A DNA stretch of 64,000 nucleotides from Datisca glomerata (taxonomy: Eukaryota > Streptophyta > Magnoliopsida > Cucurbitales > Datiscaceae). Below are positions 9,105-20,159 of the stretch, one piece after another. The stretch's first letter is position 1. Each line of letters starts with the position of its first letter. The stretch is from the NCBI GenBank assembly GCA_003255025.1, contig QANY01009128.1:69536-133535 (forward strand), written 5' to 3'. The position numbers and the translations under genes were made by a program. A model generated the notes under the pieces. It did not search any database, was not told the DNA's origin, and was given only the letters and a program-made list of their open reading frames with translations.

Positions 9105-11385
9105 ATGTCACAACAACCTCGGGTTCCTAAAACTTTGAGAGTTTTGATCATTTTGAAAGGAACTATCATGATGATGTTTTTGGTCATGACTATTATAATG
9201 TTTTCGAGGATAAGGATGTTGATGTTGATGGAGATGACGATGATGATTTTGATCAGGGGACGTATGATTATGCAAATCGTGGAGATGGTCATGATGAAGC
9301 CATCAGTGGAGACAGTCATACAACAATTCCAGACTTAAATACTGGTCTTGAACCCGAGACCACTTGTCCATTACCATCACAACCTGATTTGAATGAACAA
9401 CATCCTAGGTCCAGCGAGCAACGAGTTGATTTGAATTAGCTTGTAACAGGCACAATAAATTTGGATGATTTGTATAGTGATAAAGCTGAGCTGCTTAAGG
9501 TTGCTTGTATGATGGCCATCCGAACAAATTTTAAGTTTCAAATCTTCAAGTCAAACCAGTCAATATGGGTACTTATATGTGTTGAGAGGTTACAAATCAT
9601 GAAATTGAAAAATTGTTCATACTTCATAGTTACAAAGTTCTTCAAGACACATGCTTGCACATTTGAAGTTTTGAGATATGAACACCATCAGGCTACATAT
9701 TCATTGATTGGTCATTCTATATGGTCCAAATACACGGGTGCCGGTCATATATATAGGCTAAAAGACATAATTGAAGATGTTCGGTTTGATTTTGGTGTCA
9801 ACATAGGTTAACATAAGGCATGAAGGGCTAAGGAATATACATTGGAATTAGTTTGAGGGTCTCTTGAAGACAACTATGGGATGCTCCCACCATATTGTCA
9901 CATGTTAGAATAAAAAAATCCATATACTTATTTTTTATTTTGCCATCATAATGTCTATAAGAGTACTACATGATGGTTACATGGACCTCGTGTAGTTTAC
10001 ACGATGGTTACATGGAACTCATGTAATCATCATGTAGTCTAAAGGATGGTTACACGGACCTAGTGCAGTCATCGTGTAGTCTACACGATGGTTACACGGA
10101 CCTCGTGTAGTCATCATGTAGTCTACACGATGATTACATGGATCTTGTGTAATCATCATGTCCACTATGTTTGTACTCTACCGATTTTAATACAAAAATA
10201 TTAAGTATTTTTTAGGGACAACAACACACATAGAGACGATGAGCAGGACCATTTTAAATATTTTTTCATGGCTCTTGGACCATCTGTTCATGAATTTTTT
10301 AATTGTATACGGCATGCCATTGCTGTTGACACAACGGCCTTAAAAGCCAAATACAAATGGGTACTATTTGTTGCAAAAGAAAAGGATCGGAACAACCAAG
10401 TATATCCCATTACATTTGGAATCGCAGATTCGTAACATAATGATTCATGGGAATGGTTCTTCTGGAAGACTTGGTATTTATATCTGACAGGCATACAAAA
10501 GTATATTAAATATTGTACAGGTTTTCTTTCCCAATGCGCTTCATGGAGCTTGCATCTTCCATATGGGCCAAAATATAAAATCAATTTATAAAAAGGAAGA
10601 TGCGGTCGCATTGTTTTTTAAAGAAGCAAAGGTATAGTATCAATCAGAATTTGATCGGCTGATGATTCATTTTACAGATGTTTTCATATATTTCACAATA
10701 CGTATCAGTGGGGGGAGTTGAGAGGTGGGCACTTTCCTGGTTTGAATGAATGTGATACAATATAATGACTACAAACATCGCATAATGTTTAAATGGAGTT
10801 TTGAAGTATGCTAGAAAGCTTAACATTACATGCCTTATAGAAAAGATCCGTGACATGTTAGAACAGTGGTTCTATGAAGGACGGACGACTGCTTGTAAAA
10901 TCACTTCGCAGATGACAGATTGGGTTGAGATTGAGCTTAATAAGAAGCATCTTGCATGACATACACTATCATTGTTTCCTTCCAACATCCACGAGTTTTA
11001 TGTTGCGGGTGAGAGTAGGGGAGCATTGGTAAACTTGCATCTTAAGACTTGTATGTTTAGAGAATTTGATCTTGATCAAATTCCATGCGTGCATGCGTTG
11101 GTTGCATGTCGGCGGCGCAATATTTCCGCATACAGTATATGTTCGAGATTCTACAAAAATGAGGCTTTAAATGTCGCATATACAGAAACAATACATCTTC
11201 TCGGGGATCAAACAGATTGGGTCATCAGCCAAGAAGTTCATGAAAAAGTGGTATTGCCACCTATAACGAGGCGGCAAAGTGGCAGACCTAGGACAAAGAG
11301 AATTCCATCTAGAGGTGAGGAAGTAGTGAAAAGGAAGTGCAAACATTGTGGGTAAATTGGCCACAACCGGCAAACGTGCAGAAGT
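9105..11385 (+). pseudogene. MuDR-type transposase, broken (acidic N-terminus, DDE, SWIM, zinc knuckle)
   Basis: Several frames must be joined to follow the protein. 9105-9440 encodes an Asp-rich N-terminus. 9450-9890 matches the MuDR N-terminal domain (contains CTFEVLRYEHHQA and LKDIIEDVRFDFGVNIG). 10250-10640 is the start of the DDE transposase core (VDTTALKAKYKWVLFVA, then YPITFGIADS followed by a stop). 10860-11385 encodes the C-terminus: a SWIM-type zinc finger (CMFREFDLDQIPCVHALVAC) and then a zinc knuckle (CKHCG, a stop, IGHNRQTC). Stops and frameshifts in every domain make it non-functional. In MULEs the intact protein cuts and pastes the element by binding its terminal repeats. A dyad array (9960-10185) interrupts the coding order between the MuDR and DDE regions, either as an intron-like insert or a later insertion. 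Confidence 0.85.
9960..10190. repeat. TACACGA dyad array, block 1
   Basis: Units of about 40 bp: CTACACGATGGTTACACGG then ACCTCGTGTAGTCATCGTG. Each junction forms the dyad CGTGTAGTCTACACG. The array lies between the MuDR and DDE parts of the transposase relic. Confidence 0.8.
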
Positions 11386-11424
11386 CCAATTCTTTTATCT
11401 CAACGGGATGACCACGCCACTTAA

Positions 11425-12095
11425 ACATAAATAATGAAATTTATAGACTATATTTAAATATTAATATAGAAATATACTTGTGTTTGTTATTTAATAGTGT
11501 CATAAAGTTGACATATTAAGTCTACAAAGGGTATATTGCATGAGAAGACCAAGTTATTGGAGATATCTACTAACTACATGAATCCTCGAGAACTTCACGG
11601 GATTTGTGTAGAAATCGTGTAAACTACACTAGAACTTCACGGACATCGTGTAGACTACACTAGAACTTCACGGACATCGTGTAGACTACACGATGACTTC
11701 ACGGGCATCGTGTATTAATCGTGTAGTAATCATATAGACTAAACTAGAACTTCACGGGCATCGTGTAGACTAATCGATGACTTCACGGGCAGCGTGTAGT
11801 AATCGTGTGGACTAAACTAGAACTTCACGGGCATCGTGTAGTATTTATGTAGGCTACACTGTAATTTCACGGGCATCGTGCAGTCATCGTGTAGACTACA
11901 CGATGACTTCACATGCATCGTATAGTAATCGTGTAGACTAAACTAGAAATTCACAGGCATTGTGTAGTTATTGTGTAGACTACACGAGAACTTCATGGGC
12001 CTCCTGTAGTTATCGTGTAAATTTTATGACATTATTAAATAACAAACACAAGTATATTTCTATAATCCATAATTCACAATTTAATAAAATAAAAA
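11425..12095. repeat. Inverted repeat enclosing dyad array block 2
   Basis: The left arm (about 11440-11505: AATATACTTGTGTTTGTTAT with flanks) is the reverse complement of the right arm (about 12017-12080: AAATAACAAACACAAGTATA with flanks). Between them (11580-12025) are more than ten units of the form CTACACTAGAACTTCACGG then GCATCGTGTAGA. The whole segment could fold into one long hairpin. Block 2 lies just downstream of the transposase zinc knuckle. Confidence 0.8.
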
Positions 12096-12129
12096 TCTAT
12101 ATTATTTTGGTACAACATTGCCGCGTGCA

Positions 12130-12640
12130 AATAACTCAATTGCAATTCGTCTTCAATATTTTAACATTTGTTGTTGAGTAATTTCCTGGAGGTTCTTCTC
12201 ATATGCGAGGGTTTCGACGAACTTAAGGATAAATACCCCACAATCGAACCTACAAACACATTAAATGAAAAAACATAATTAAATAACATGTACGAAAATT
12301 TAAATGAACTTTCAAAAAAATGTATATTTCACTTACTCATTCTCTTATTGTGGACACTTCATGATCTCATATATTCCACTTACTTTTTAGTTGAGCCTCT
12401 TGTCTTCTCTCATAAATATTCATCATTTGAGCTAGGCGAGGGACAATCTTCATGAAATGTTTCATTATTTCAATGTACAACGAGCATTGATATGGCGTGT
12501 TCGTGGATTTATAAATACGAATATACTGGCCGATCAAATCAAGTTCAACCGCAATCCAATGACTGTAGTTCACATTTATTGGAAAGATAACATTATCCTA
12601 CTATTCCCAGATCCTTCCAAAACTCATTTGCAAGCTGAGG
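12130..12640 (-). pseudogene. ULP1-like cysteine protease (C48) carried by the MULE, broken
   Basis: Read on the minus strand. VNYSHWIAVELDL (catalytic His codon at 12559-12561) is followed by a YIRIYKS segment, where family members normally have an Asp (VYDS); here it is Lys. The chain continues to CPQ-stop-ENE near 12350 (normally PQQENE; the second Gln is a stop), then a possible intron with a GTAAGTG donor and TTTGTAG acceptor. The next exon opens FDCGVFILKFVE with the catalytic Cys codon at 12240-12242, and the C-terminus RRIAIELFARG follows after one stop. His and Cys remain but Asp and the reading frame are lost. ULP1-type enzymes cleave SUMO. MULEs carrying such genes are known in plants (for example the Kaonashi group of Arabidopsis). 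It lies convergent to the transposase. Confidence 0.8.
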
Positions 12641-12769
12641 ACCAGGTACTAGAGATGATCATCAACGTCAATATCTCAGCCCGCGGGATCTTGCTCAAAC
12701 TGTATCATTCGGCCAGACAGGTTCTCCTGAAATGTCGCGAGAAAAAATTTAAATCTTCAACGTCAATAA

Positions 12770-13170
12770 AAAATGGTCATGAAGTCTACACGAGACTCGT
12801 GAAGGCCTTGTGTAGTCTACATGAGGAGCGTGAATGCCTCGTGTAGTCTACACAAGGTCAGTAAAGGCTTCGTATAGTCTACAAGAAGTTTACACGAGGT
12901 CAGCGAAGGTCTCGTGTAGTCTACACGAAGTCTACACAAAGGAGCATGAATGCCTCGTGTAGACTACACGAGGTGTACACGACCCACGTGTAGTCCTCCT
13001 GTAGACTACACGATGATTATGCGATCTTGGTATACTCCTCATGTAGGCTTACACAACCCTCGTGTAGTCCTCATGTAGCTTACACGAGGCTTGTTCAACC
13101 CTCGCGTAGCCCTTGTGTAGCCTACACGAGGCTTACGCGACCCACGTGTAGTCGGGCACACGACCCTAGT
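12770..13170. repeat. TACACGA dyad array, block 3
   Basis: Repeats of CTACACGAGG and CCTCGTGTAG with CACGACCCACGTGTAGTC variants, about 20-35 bp each. The last units run into an A-rich stretch (13180-13400) with its own short direct repeats (ACACCTTAGAA, AAACCCAGAAAA). Confidence 0.8.
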
Positions 13171-13639
13171 GTAACCTAGAAAACAGACACCCACCAAGAC
13201 CAACACCTCAGAAACCCATAAAAATACCTTAGAAACCAAAAAAGTCAACCTTGTTGTGATTCAGACATCCACAAAAAACATAAACGCAGAAATCCAGAAA
13301 AAAAAACCCTCATAAACCCAGAAAAAAACACCTTAGAAACTCAGAAAAAACACCTTAGAATCCAGAACAAAAACACAGGAACCCGAAAACCCACCTTGTT
13401 ATTTTTCCTTGCTATGGGAGACGAAAACTCATGGATTTACAGAGAGAGATGCTGTGACTTCGAGAGAGAGAGAGTAACAGTAAGACGAAGGTGGGGGTTT
13501 CGTGTAATCATTTTTTTTCAAGCCGTTGTTTGAAATTCGTCAACGGGTTTTTTGGTAACTTCATAAGCTGATTTTGAATTGAAAGTAGGTCAGAGATTCA
13601 AGTAAGTGAAATTAGTTTTAGGTATAAAATAATTAATGT

Positions 13640-13666
13640 AAGAGTCTATTTTAACAAAAAAAGCCC
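13640..13666. repeat. Putative terminal motif of the MULE (right end)
   Basis: AAGAGTCTATTTTAAC followed by AAAAAAAGCCC. Nearly the same sequence (CAAGGGTCTACATTAGT then AAAAAAAGCCC) lies at 24836-24863 after another TACACGA array. Its presence at the edge of two related elements suggests a terminal inverted repeat end; the partner left ends were not found. Confidence 0.5.
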
Positions 13667-13984
13667 TTCGTTTGTCGAAGAGCTTCCCCCTTGCAATTTT
13701 TCAAAATTCTTTATCTAAGGCAGTAAAAGTAAAACAATAACAATAGTTAAAAACTAAAATTGATTTTAGTTCATTTCCGTTCACAGATGTTAAAGAAAGT
13801 TTGGCACGTGGGTCATGTGCCTTTCAAGTTATTTTTAATAAAAAATTTAATAGAAAGTTATATTTTATAGTTTAATAAAAATACATAAATATGAAAATAT
13901 GAAAAACACGTGTATTTTACATTTTATCTTAATTTTAATTCTATTCGTGTCACATTTCAATTTATAATCTCCGTTTCGTTTTTT

Positions 13985-16900
13985 CTTCTTCCTCTTCTTC
14001 CTTGATTTGGGAATTGGAAATACACACTGCTCTTTCCAGCCTCTAATCTCGTTTACTCCAAGGTTTGATTTTCGTTTCCCATTTTATTTGCTCTTTTATG
14101 TCACCTAGAGGGTTCCTGTATGTTTCTAAGATTTTCGAGCTGATTTCCTTCCATATAATATTGGGTTAAGCTGGTTGATTTCTTCCTTGCGCTTTCCTCC
14201 AGAACTTAGGGTTTGTGTCAGCTTCTTCAATTTTTAATCTTTTTAAATGTGGATTTGATGTCCTTGGTTAATGTTCTTGTCTTTTATGTCATGCAAAATC
14301 ATTCATGGACTTGGGTTTTTTTGTTCTGTTTTCAAATGCTTTCCTTTAGCATTTGGCCAGTTTGCACATTAGTTTTGAATTTAATTTATATATCGTGCTC
14401 TTGTGCAATTTGGGTAAGAATCAATTTAAAGCTAGCGACTTCGGCGATTTGATCTAATTTATGCTTGGTAACTGATTCATAGTTGTTGTTTTTTGTTCAA
14501 TGATTCCTCATCGCTTTTATTGTTTCAATCCATTTACTTTTTTCTGTTCCGCAGTTCTTCTGATGAAAGTTTCATAATAGAATTTGAAATTGGGGGATTT
14601 ACGTTACATGTCAAAATGGAGCAACGTATGCGCAGTGATACCTAGAACAATTACCACTATGTTATGCTTCCTATTGTGCATGAACTATTATATTTGTTGC
14701 TAGAAAGAATCTTTGAAGATATGACAATATATTTATTTTCAGAAAGGAAACAAGAATCTCCTTTTTGATCTTCACTACATTCTAATGCTTGAAAAAACAA
14801 AAATGATAGAGAAGACACTTTATTGGCTGTTTATTGGTTGTGATATGGAGAAATGTACAGTTTTATATTACATTGAGTTTTATTGTTCCTCCCAAAAATA
14901 TGAATTTCTTTTTATAAAATGGCCAACCTTGACAAGCCTTATTTAACAAGTCCTACGATATGAATTGATTTCAACCTACCACATGGAGGTGTTATGTTTT
15001 GTAAAGTTACCCATGGTTTGTTAAAATCGCATCTTTTTAGTCCTATACATTTTAGTCAAGAGTGAAGACCGCTCCTGTGGTTTCTATTTGAGTAACCGTT
15101 TCTTTTAATGTGGAAGTAGGTGTTAGATTTTCACCCATAATATGTCCCATTACCAAGGGGACGATGCTGAATACATGGCTGACAAGTATGAAGTGGTAGA
15201 CATTGACGAGGATATGGATGATGAGTTTCATGGTAGAGAAATTGGTGGTTCTGAGTCCGATGTCGATGAATACGATTTGGTTTGTGATAAGTTTTTATGG
15301 ATATGCTTATATAAACAAATTGATATCTCTTTACTGTACATCTGATCATTCTGGATGATGCACGTGCTAGTTTACTATTGAAGTTATATTTCAAACGTTT
15401 CTCTTAGATAGGCTCCTATTATGTGGAATTTCCTTAATGGGTATGGTGCAGAATAGTAGAGTAGCTCTACTGCCGCTCAAGCAAGAAGAGGAAAAGACAT
15501 TCAGGGAATTCCATGGGATAGACTTAATATTACGAGGGAAAAGCACAGGCAGACAAGGCTAGAGCAGTACAAGAAATATGAGAATATTCTTAATTCTGGA
15601 GAAGGGTCAGGAAAGGTCAAACATATTTTTTCATGCATCCTAAATTTTAGTCCAGTTGTGAGATTGATTTAAAATTTACACTTATCTTTGGTGGACAGGA
15701 ATGCAAAATTACAAATAAAGGGTGCTTATTTTATGAGTTTCGGCAAAATTCAAGACCTGTGAAGTCAACCATTCTACATTTTCAGGTTAGCTAAAATTAA
15801 GTCTTCATTATTCCTTTTTGTATTTTTAATATATTTTTCTTTTTTCTTGTTTCTCATTCTTTTCTTTTATGGAAAATTTCCCACGTGTGCAACTTATTAA
15901 ACGAATTTCCTATAAGCAACTCATGCCTTCATGGTAAGTGCTAAGGTGGACCTGTGACTTGGATACAGTAATTTCGTAAAAATCCTTCTTGTAATCGAAA
16001 AAGAACAGTTGAACCCCATTCGACATCGAGTATCATGAACTTTTTTGTTGTTTTATGACACAGCTGAGGAACTTAGTATGGTCTACAACAAAGCATGATG
16101 TCTATCTCATGTCTCGATTTTCTGTTATTCATTGGTCTCCTCTAACTTGCACCAAGTCTGAGGTTCTGAATGTGTCAGGACATGTGGCACCAACTGAGGT
16201 GATTTTTTTCTTCTTATCCTGCGTTCTACCATATCTCTGTTTGTTTATGAGATGAAATTTTATATTCTTATGTAGAAACATCCTGGGAGTTTATTGGAAG
16301 GATTTACGCAGACACAAGTTAGTACGCTTGCAGTTAAAGACAAGCTGCTAGTCGCTGGAGGATTCCAGGGAGAACTTATTTGCAAGGTAGGATACATTGC
16401 TTCATAGTTATCTTATCAGAGAACAAGAAATATAAGAGTACTGGTCAACTGTAACAAAGCATATGCTAAATACAAGAGGTCATGTAGGATAATCCCTATA
16501 TGTCTATTCTGGACCATTTTGCATGATAGAAACAAACGCTTATTTGATGACGCTCATGCTACTTTTGTCTCTGTTTGCAATTCTTTTGTTCTTTCTTGTA
16601 AAGAGTGGCTCTTTGCTCTAGACCCGACTCTTGAGGCCAGCTTCTTTACTGCTGGACTCCATTTTTTGATTTTACATATGTACAGCCCTAAGGAGTTCTT
16701 TTGTTTATCATATAATTACTTTTACCGATAAAAAAAAGAGCATATGCAGTGATTGGAAATGGTGACTGATGTCTATTGTTTCTGGTTGTCAGTTGTTCAG
16801 GGTATATCTGCAATTCATATTGGTCTGGGCTCATTGATTCTAACATCTATGTAGTCTCGGTTTCCTTAGTAAAAAAAACTCTATTTGTGTGCCAAAGCTG

Positions 16901-18184
16901 TTTTTCTAGTTCTGTATTGGAAAATGACGAATTGTGTTTCTGAGATTTGTAAAGTACTTGAAGCATCTGTTCTGTTTAATAATATGCGTTCCTCCATTAG
17001 AACAAATTAAAGAAAAAGTGATGTTCCCATTTTATCCAACGTCATTACCTCGAAGGTACTCTGAAATTGTCGTATTCTTGGATTTCAGCATCTAGAGAGG
17101 CGAGGAGTTAGCTTTTGCTCCAGGACAACTTGTGATGATAATGCTATCACCAATGCCATTGAGATTTATGTCAGTTCCAGGTGCATAGAAAAAGAAAAAT
17201 TATTTGTCCTTTCTTGACTTGCAGCTTCCAGATCAATATACTCACATAATCGAGCATGCTAATTATCAGTGGCGCAGTTCACTTCACGGCCTCAAATAAT
17301 GATTGTGGGGTTAGAGACTTTGATATGGAAAAATTTCAGCTTTCTAAGCATTTATGCTTTCCTTGGCCGTGAATGAAAGTTCCATGGATTGTATTTTTCT
17401 GTGTCCACAAAAGATTTGCTTTGTTTCAGAATTGATTATGATGTCTAGTTCAATTGTGTGTTGGTCCCTGTTTCTGTTTTAAATTTGTCAATTTTTGTTT
17501 TTATGCTATTGCGGATTTCTAGAAAATTTTGGTTCTTAAGAAGCTAAACTATGCCTTGATATGTTGGTGAGATTGTTTTGCATCCTACTGGTGCAGCATT
17601 CTTCTCTGAGTCCAGATGGTAAACTTCTTGTAGTTGTTGGAGACAATCCAGATGGTATTTTGGTGGACTCCCAAACTGGAAAGGTTGCTGTATTTTCAAC
17701 ATCTGGACATACACTTCTTTCAATGTTACTGAATCTTAAACTGATATGAGAATGTATGATCCTTGCAGACAGTCATGCCTTTATGTGGGCATTTGGAATT
17801 CTCCTTTGCATCCGCCCGGACTCCTGATGGTCTGACATTCGCTACTGGAAACCAAGACAAAACATGCTGGATTTGGGATGTACGAAATCTATCTAAATCA
17901 TTGGCTGTTTTGAAGGGGAACCTTGGAGCTATAAGGTCCATCCGGTATACTTGTGATGGTCAGTATATGGCAATGGCAGAGCCTGCGGACTTTTGTTCAT
18001 GTATATGATGTGAAAAGTGGGTATAAGAACGAGCAGGAAATTGATTTTTTCGGTGAGATATCAGGCATATCATATAGTCCTGACACTGAGTCGCTTTTTA
18101 TTGGAGTATGGGATCGTACATATGGTAGTCTTTTCGAATACGGAAGAAGTCAGGAATTACTCATACCTTGATTCTCTATTATAG
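13985..18184 (+). pseudogene. WD40-repeat protein gene (C2A9.03-like family), exon structure kept, frames broken
   Basis: A 5' UTR exon probably ends near 14062 (CTCCAAG before GT). Coding exons: 15142-15279 (starts MSHYQGDDAEYMADKYE), 15460-15615, 15699-15785, 16064-16198, 16276-16386, 17089-17180, 17270 to about 17374, 17597-17683, 17769-18184. All the earlier junctions keep phase. The conserved plant family to which it belongs has about 450 residues and WD40 repeats (here NQDKTCWIWD and FIGVWDRTYGSLFEYG). Damage: near 17370 one base is missing after FPWP and the donor GT reads GA; one extra T at 17991-17994 shifts the frame after PADF; one extra base near 18151 hides the normal YLDSLL-type ending, whose stop is TAG at 18182-18184. 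In exon 2 an upstream acceptor would include two stops, so the acceptor at 15458-15459 was chosen. Either a recent pseudogene or, less likely, sequence errors. Confidence 0.8.
16467..16738 (+). mobile_element. 5'-truncated LINE insertion in a WD40 intron
   Basis: The segment carries a frame reading HDRNKRLFDDAHATF, typical of the C-terminal end of plant LINE ORF2, and ends in an A-run (AAAAAAAG). It is flanked by direct repeats AGCATATGC (16458-16466 and 16739-16747). Truncation at the 5' end, an A tail and a target duplication are the marks of target-primed reverse transcription. Confidence 0.7.
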
Positions 18185-18886
18185 AGTTTGGTTGTGCAAG
18201 CTGCAATTAAGTGTGTTGGTGTTACCGGATTTATGCTGTACAATTGGAGGTGATCTAGGTGTATATGTAGTATGTTTGTTGTTACTTATGAATAAAAAAA
18301 CTTTTCAAATCTTTGGTGTCTTGGTTTATTCACTGTTCCAGAGAATGGAGACGATATATAATTACTACACTAGTTCATAAAAAGATGTGCCTTAGAACTG
18401 TTACGTTGTGAAGAAACATATCAAATATTTGTTTCTTTGTTTCAGACAAATAATTGTGTTATGCTACAGACGTTTCCCCTCCAATTTCAATTCAAAAAAT
18501 ATTTGATGCATTTTTTCATTCCAAAAAAATAACATTATATACCACAAACGTGCACATTGTTTCATTCCAAAAAATAGCGTGTTATACCATAAATGTGTCA
18601 TGTTGAAAAGGCATAATATTATAGTAAAAATGTGTAAATAAAATAATACACTTGAAAGACGTAAGAAAGAAAAAAATGTATATCAACAAATATCATTTAT
18701 AGGGCAAACCTTTCAAGAATCACTATGCTCCTCATTCCACTAACTAATGATTATTTTTACATGGACGTTTTGTAATGCAATTAAATTCGAACACGAAACA
18801 TCTAGGTTTTGTTGCTTCAATAGGCAGGTATAACATGCTTCAAATAATAATAGATATTACTCATTTCATTTACAAATTCTTACGTG
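18185..18886. other. Intergenic, AT-rich
   Basis: Holds the presumed 3' UTR of the WD40 pseudogene and then AT-rich sequence. Two imperfect copies of a TTTCATTCCAAAAAATA-type unit with ATACCAYAAAYGTG lie at about 18515-18600. No gene seen. Confidence 0.5.
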
Positions 18887-18895
18887 TTATGTTTT

Positions 18896-20045
18896 GGATT
18901 TTTTTGGATAAATATATTTTTTCATTTTTCTTAAGGATTTTTATACCCATTTTTCAAAACAAAGAATTTGATACCTCTCACCCACCAACTTCACATCACC
19001 ACTTGTAATATCTCTTTTTCTTCATCATTTCTTTTTATTTCTCAATGCACATTCAAATCAATTTAATAATAATTTTTTTTCTTATTCTTTATTTTTCAAC
19101 GAAGTTTTTCTTTTACTTGAAGGGTTCAGTAGTTTTTTATGACTACTTGAACTCTTTAAGTGATTTTTTATGACTACTTGAGTATTTTTTTACATTAAAA
19201 ATAAGAAAAAATGAACGTTGAATACTTGAAGGGTTCAAGTAGCTTTTATGAATACTTGAATCCTTCAAGTTGTTATTTTATTTCGTCAATTAGCAATCCA
19301 GATATCAGGTTGCTACTTGAGGGGTAGTTGTTTATGACTACATGAATCCTTCAAGTAGTTGTTTTTTATTTTGTCAATCAGTAACGCAAATATCAGGTGA
19401 CTACTTGAAGGGTTCAAGTAAATTTTTATAACTACTTGAAAGGTTCAAGTAGTCTTTTATGACTACTTGAATCTTTTTGGCATAAAAAAAAGGAGAAAAT
19501 GAACATTGAGTAGTTGAAGGATTCAAGCAGTCATAAAAAGCTACTTGAACTCTTCAAGTACTCAACGTTCATTTTCTCTTATTTTTTGGATGCAAAAAAG
19601 GTTCAAGTAGTCATAAAAATCTACTTGAACCCTTTCGAGTTGTCATAAAAAATTACTTGAACCTTTCAAGTAGTCACTTGGTGTTTGAGTTGCTGACTGA
19701 CCAAACAAAAAATAACTATTTGAAGGGTTGAAATAGTCATAAATAATCACTTGAACCCTTCAAGTAGTCACCTGGTGTATGAGTGTTGACTGACAAAAAA
19801 AATAATTACTTGAAGGGTTCAAGTAGAAAAAGCTTCGCTGAAAAATAAAGAATAGGAAGAAGAAGAAAATATTATTAAATTGATTTGACATGTGTATCGA
19901 AAAATAAAAAGAAATGATGAGAAAAGATAGAGATTACAAGTAGTGAGGTGAAGTTGGTGGTCCAAGGGTATAAATTCTTTGTTTTGAAAAAGGGGTTATA
20001 ATAATCATTAAGGAAAATAAAAAGGTATATTTATCCAAAAAAACC
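18896..20045. mobile_element. Non-autonomous fold-back MULE with 9-bp target duplication
   Basis: The element starts GGATTTTTTTGGATAAATA and ends TATTTATCC then AAAAAAACC. The first and last roughly 230 bp are inverted copies of each other (for example CAAAACAAAGAATTT at 18955 against AAATTCTTTGTTTTG at 19972). The 9 bp TTATGTTTT directly flank it on both sides (18887-18895 and 20046-20054). A 9-bp duplication and GG...CC ends fit Mutator-like elements. The interior has no coding sequence; it is an array of dyads (see 19115-19830). Confidence 0.9.
19115..19830. repeat. ACTTGAA/TTCAAGT dyad array inside the fold-back MULE
   Basis: Reiterated ACTTGAACCCTTCAAGT dyads joined by TAGTCATAAAAAG and CTTTTATGACTA spacers, themselves inverted copies. 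About 15-20 dyads can be counted, some with one or two mismatches. Spacer orientation flips near the middle, so the whole array is symmetric about its centre. Confidence 0.85.
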
Positions 20046-20159
20046 TTATGTTTTTAGCACAATGGTCATATACAACTTGCTGAGACAATAATACCTGATG
20101 ACTTATATGCATTATTTAGAAAAAAAATATTAGAGCATACAATAGTATTTTTTCTTTTA

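Larger units (their letters stand above)
9100..13666 (+). mobile_element. Degenerate Mutator-like element (MULE) with ULP1-type cargo
   Basis: A composite relic holding a MuDR/mudrA-type transposase on the plus strand (9105-11385), a ULP1-like C48 peptidase on the minus strand (about 12130-12640), and three blocks of TACACGA-type dyad arrays. The right end is placed at 13666 because a terminal-like motif (AAGAGTCTATTTTAAC then AAAAAAAGCCC, 13640-13666) recurs at the end of a second element (24836-24863). I could not find a matching left terminal inverted repeat or target duplication, so the left boundary is approximate and may be truncated. Confidence 0.75.

Noticed and set aside
9960..13170. 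Regular repeats with dyad symmetry resembling a CRISPR array
   Set aside because: The repeats have no unique spacers of constant size, no cas genes are near, and the window is plant nuclear DNA.
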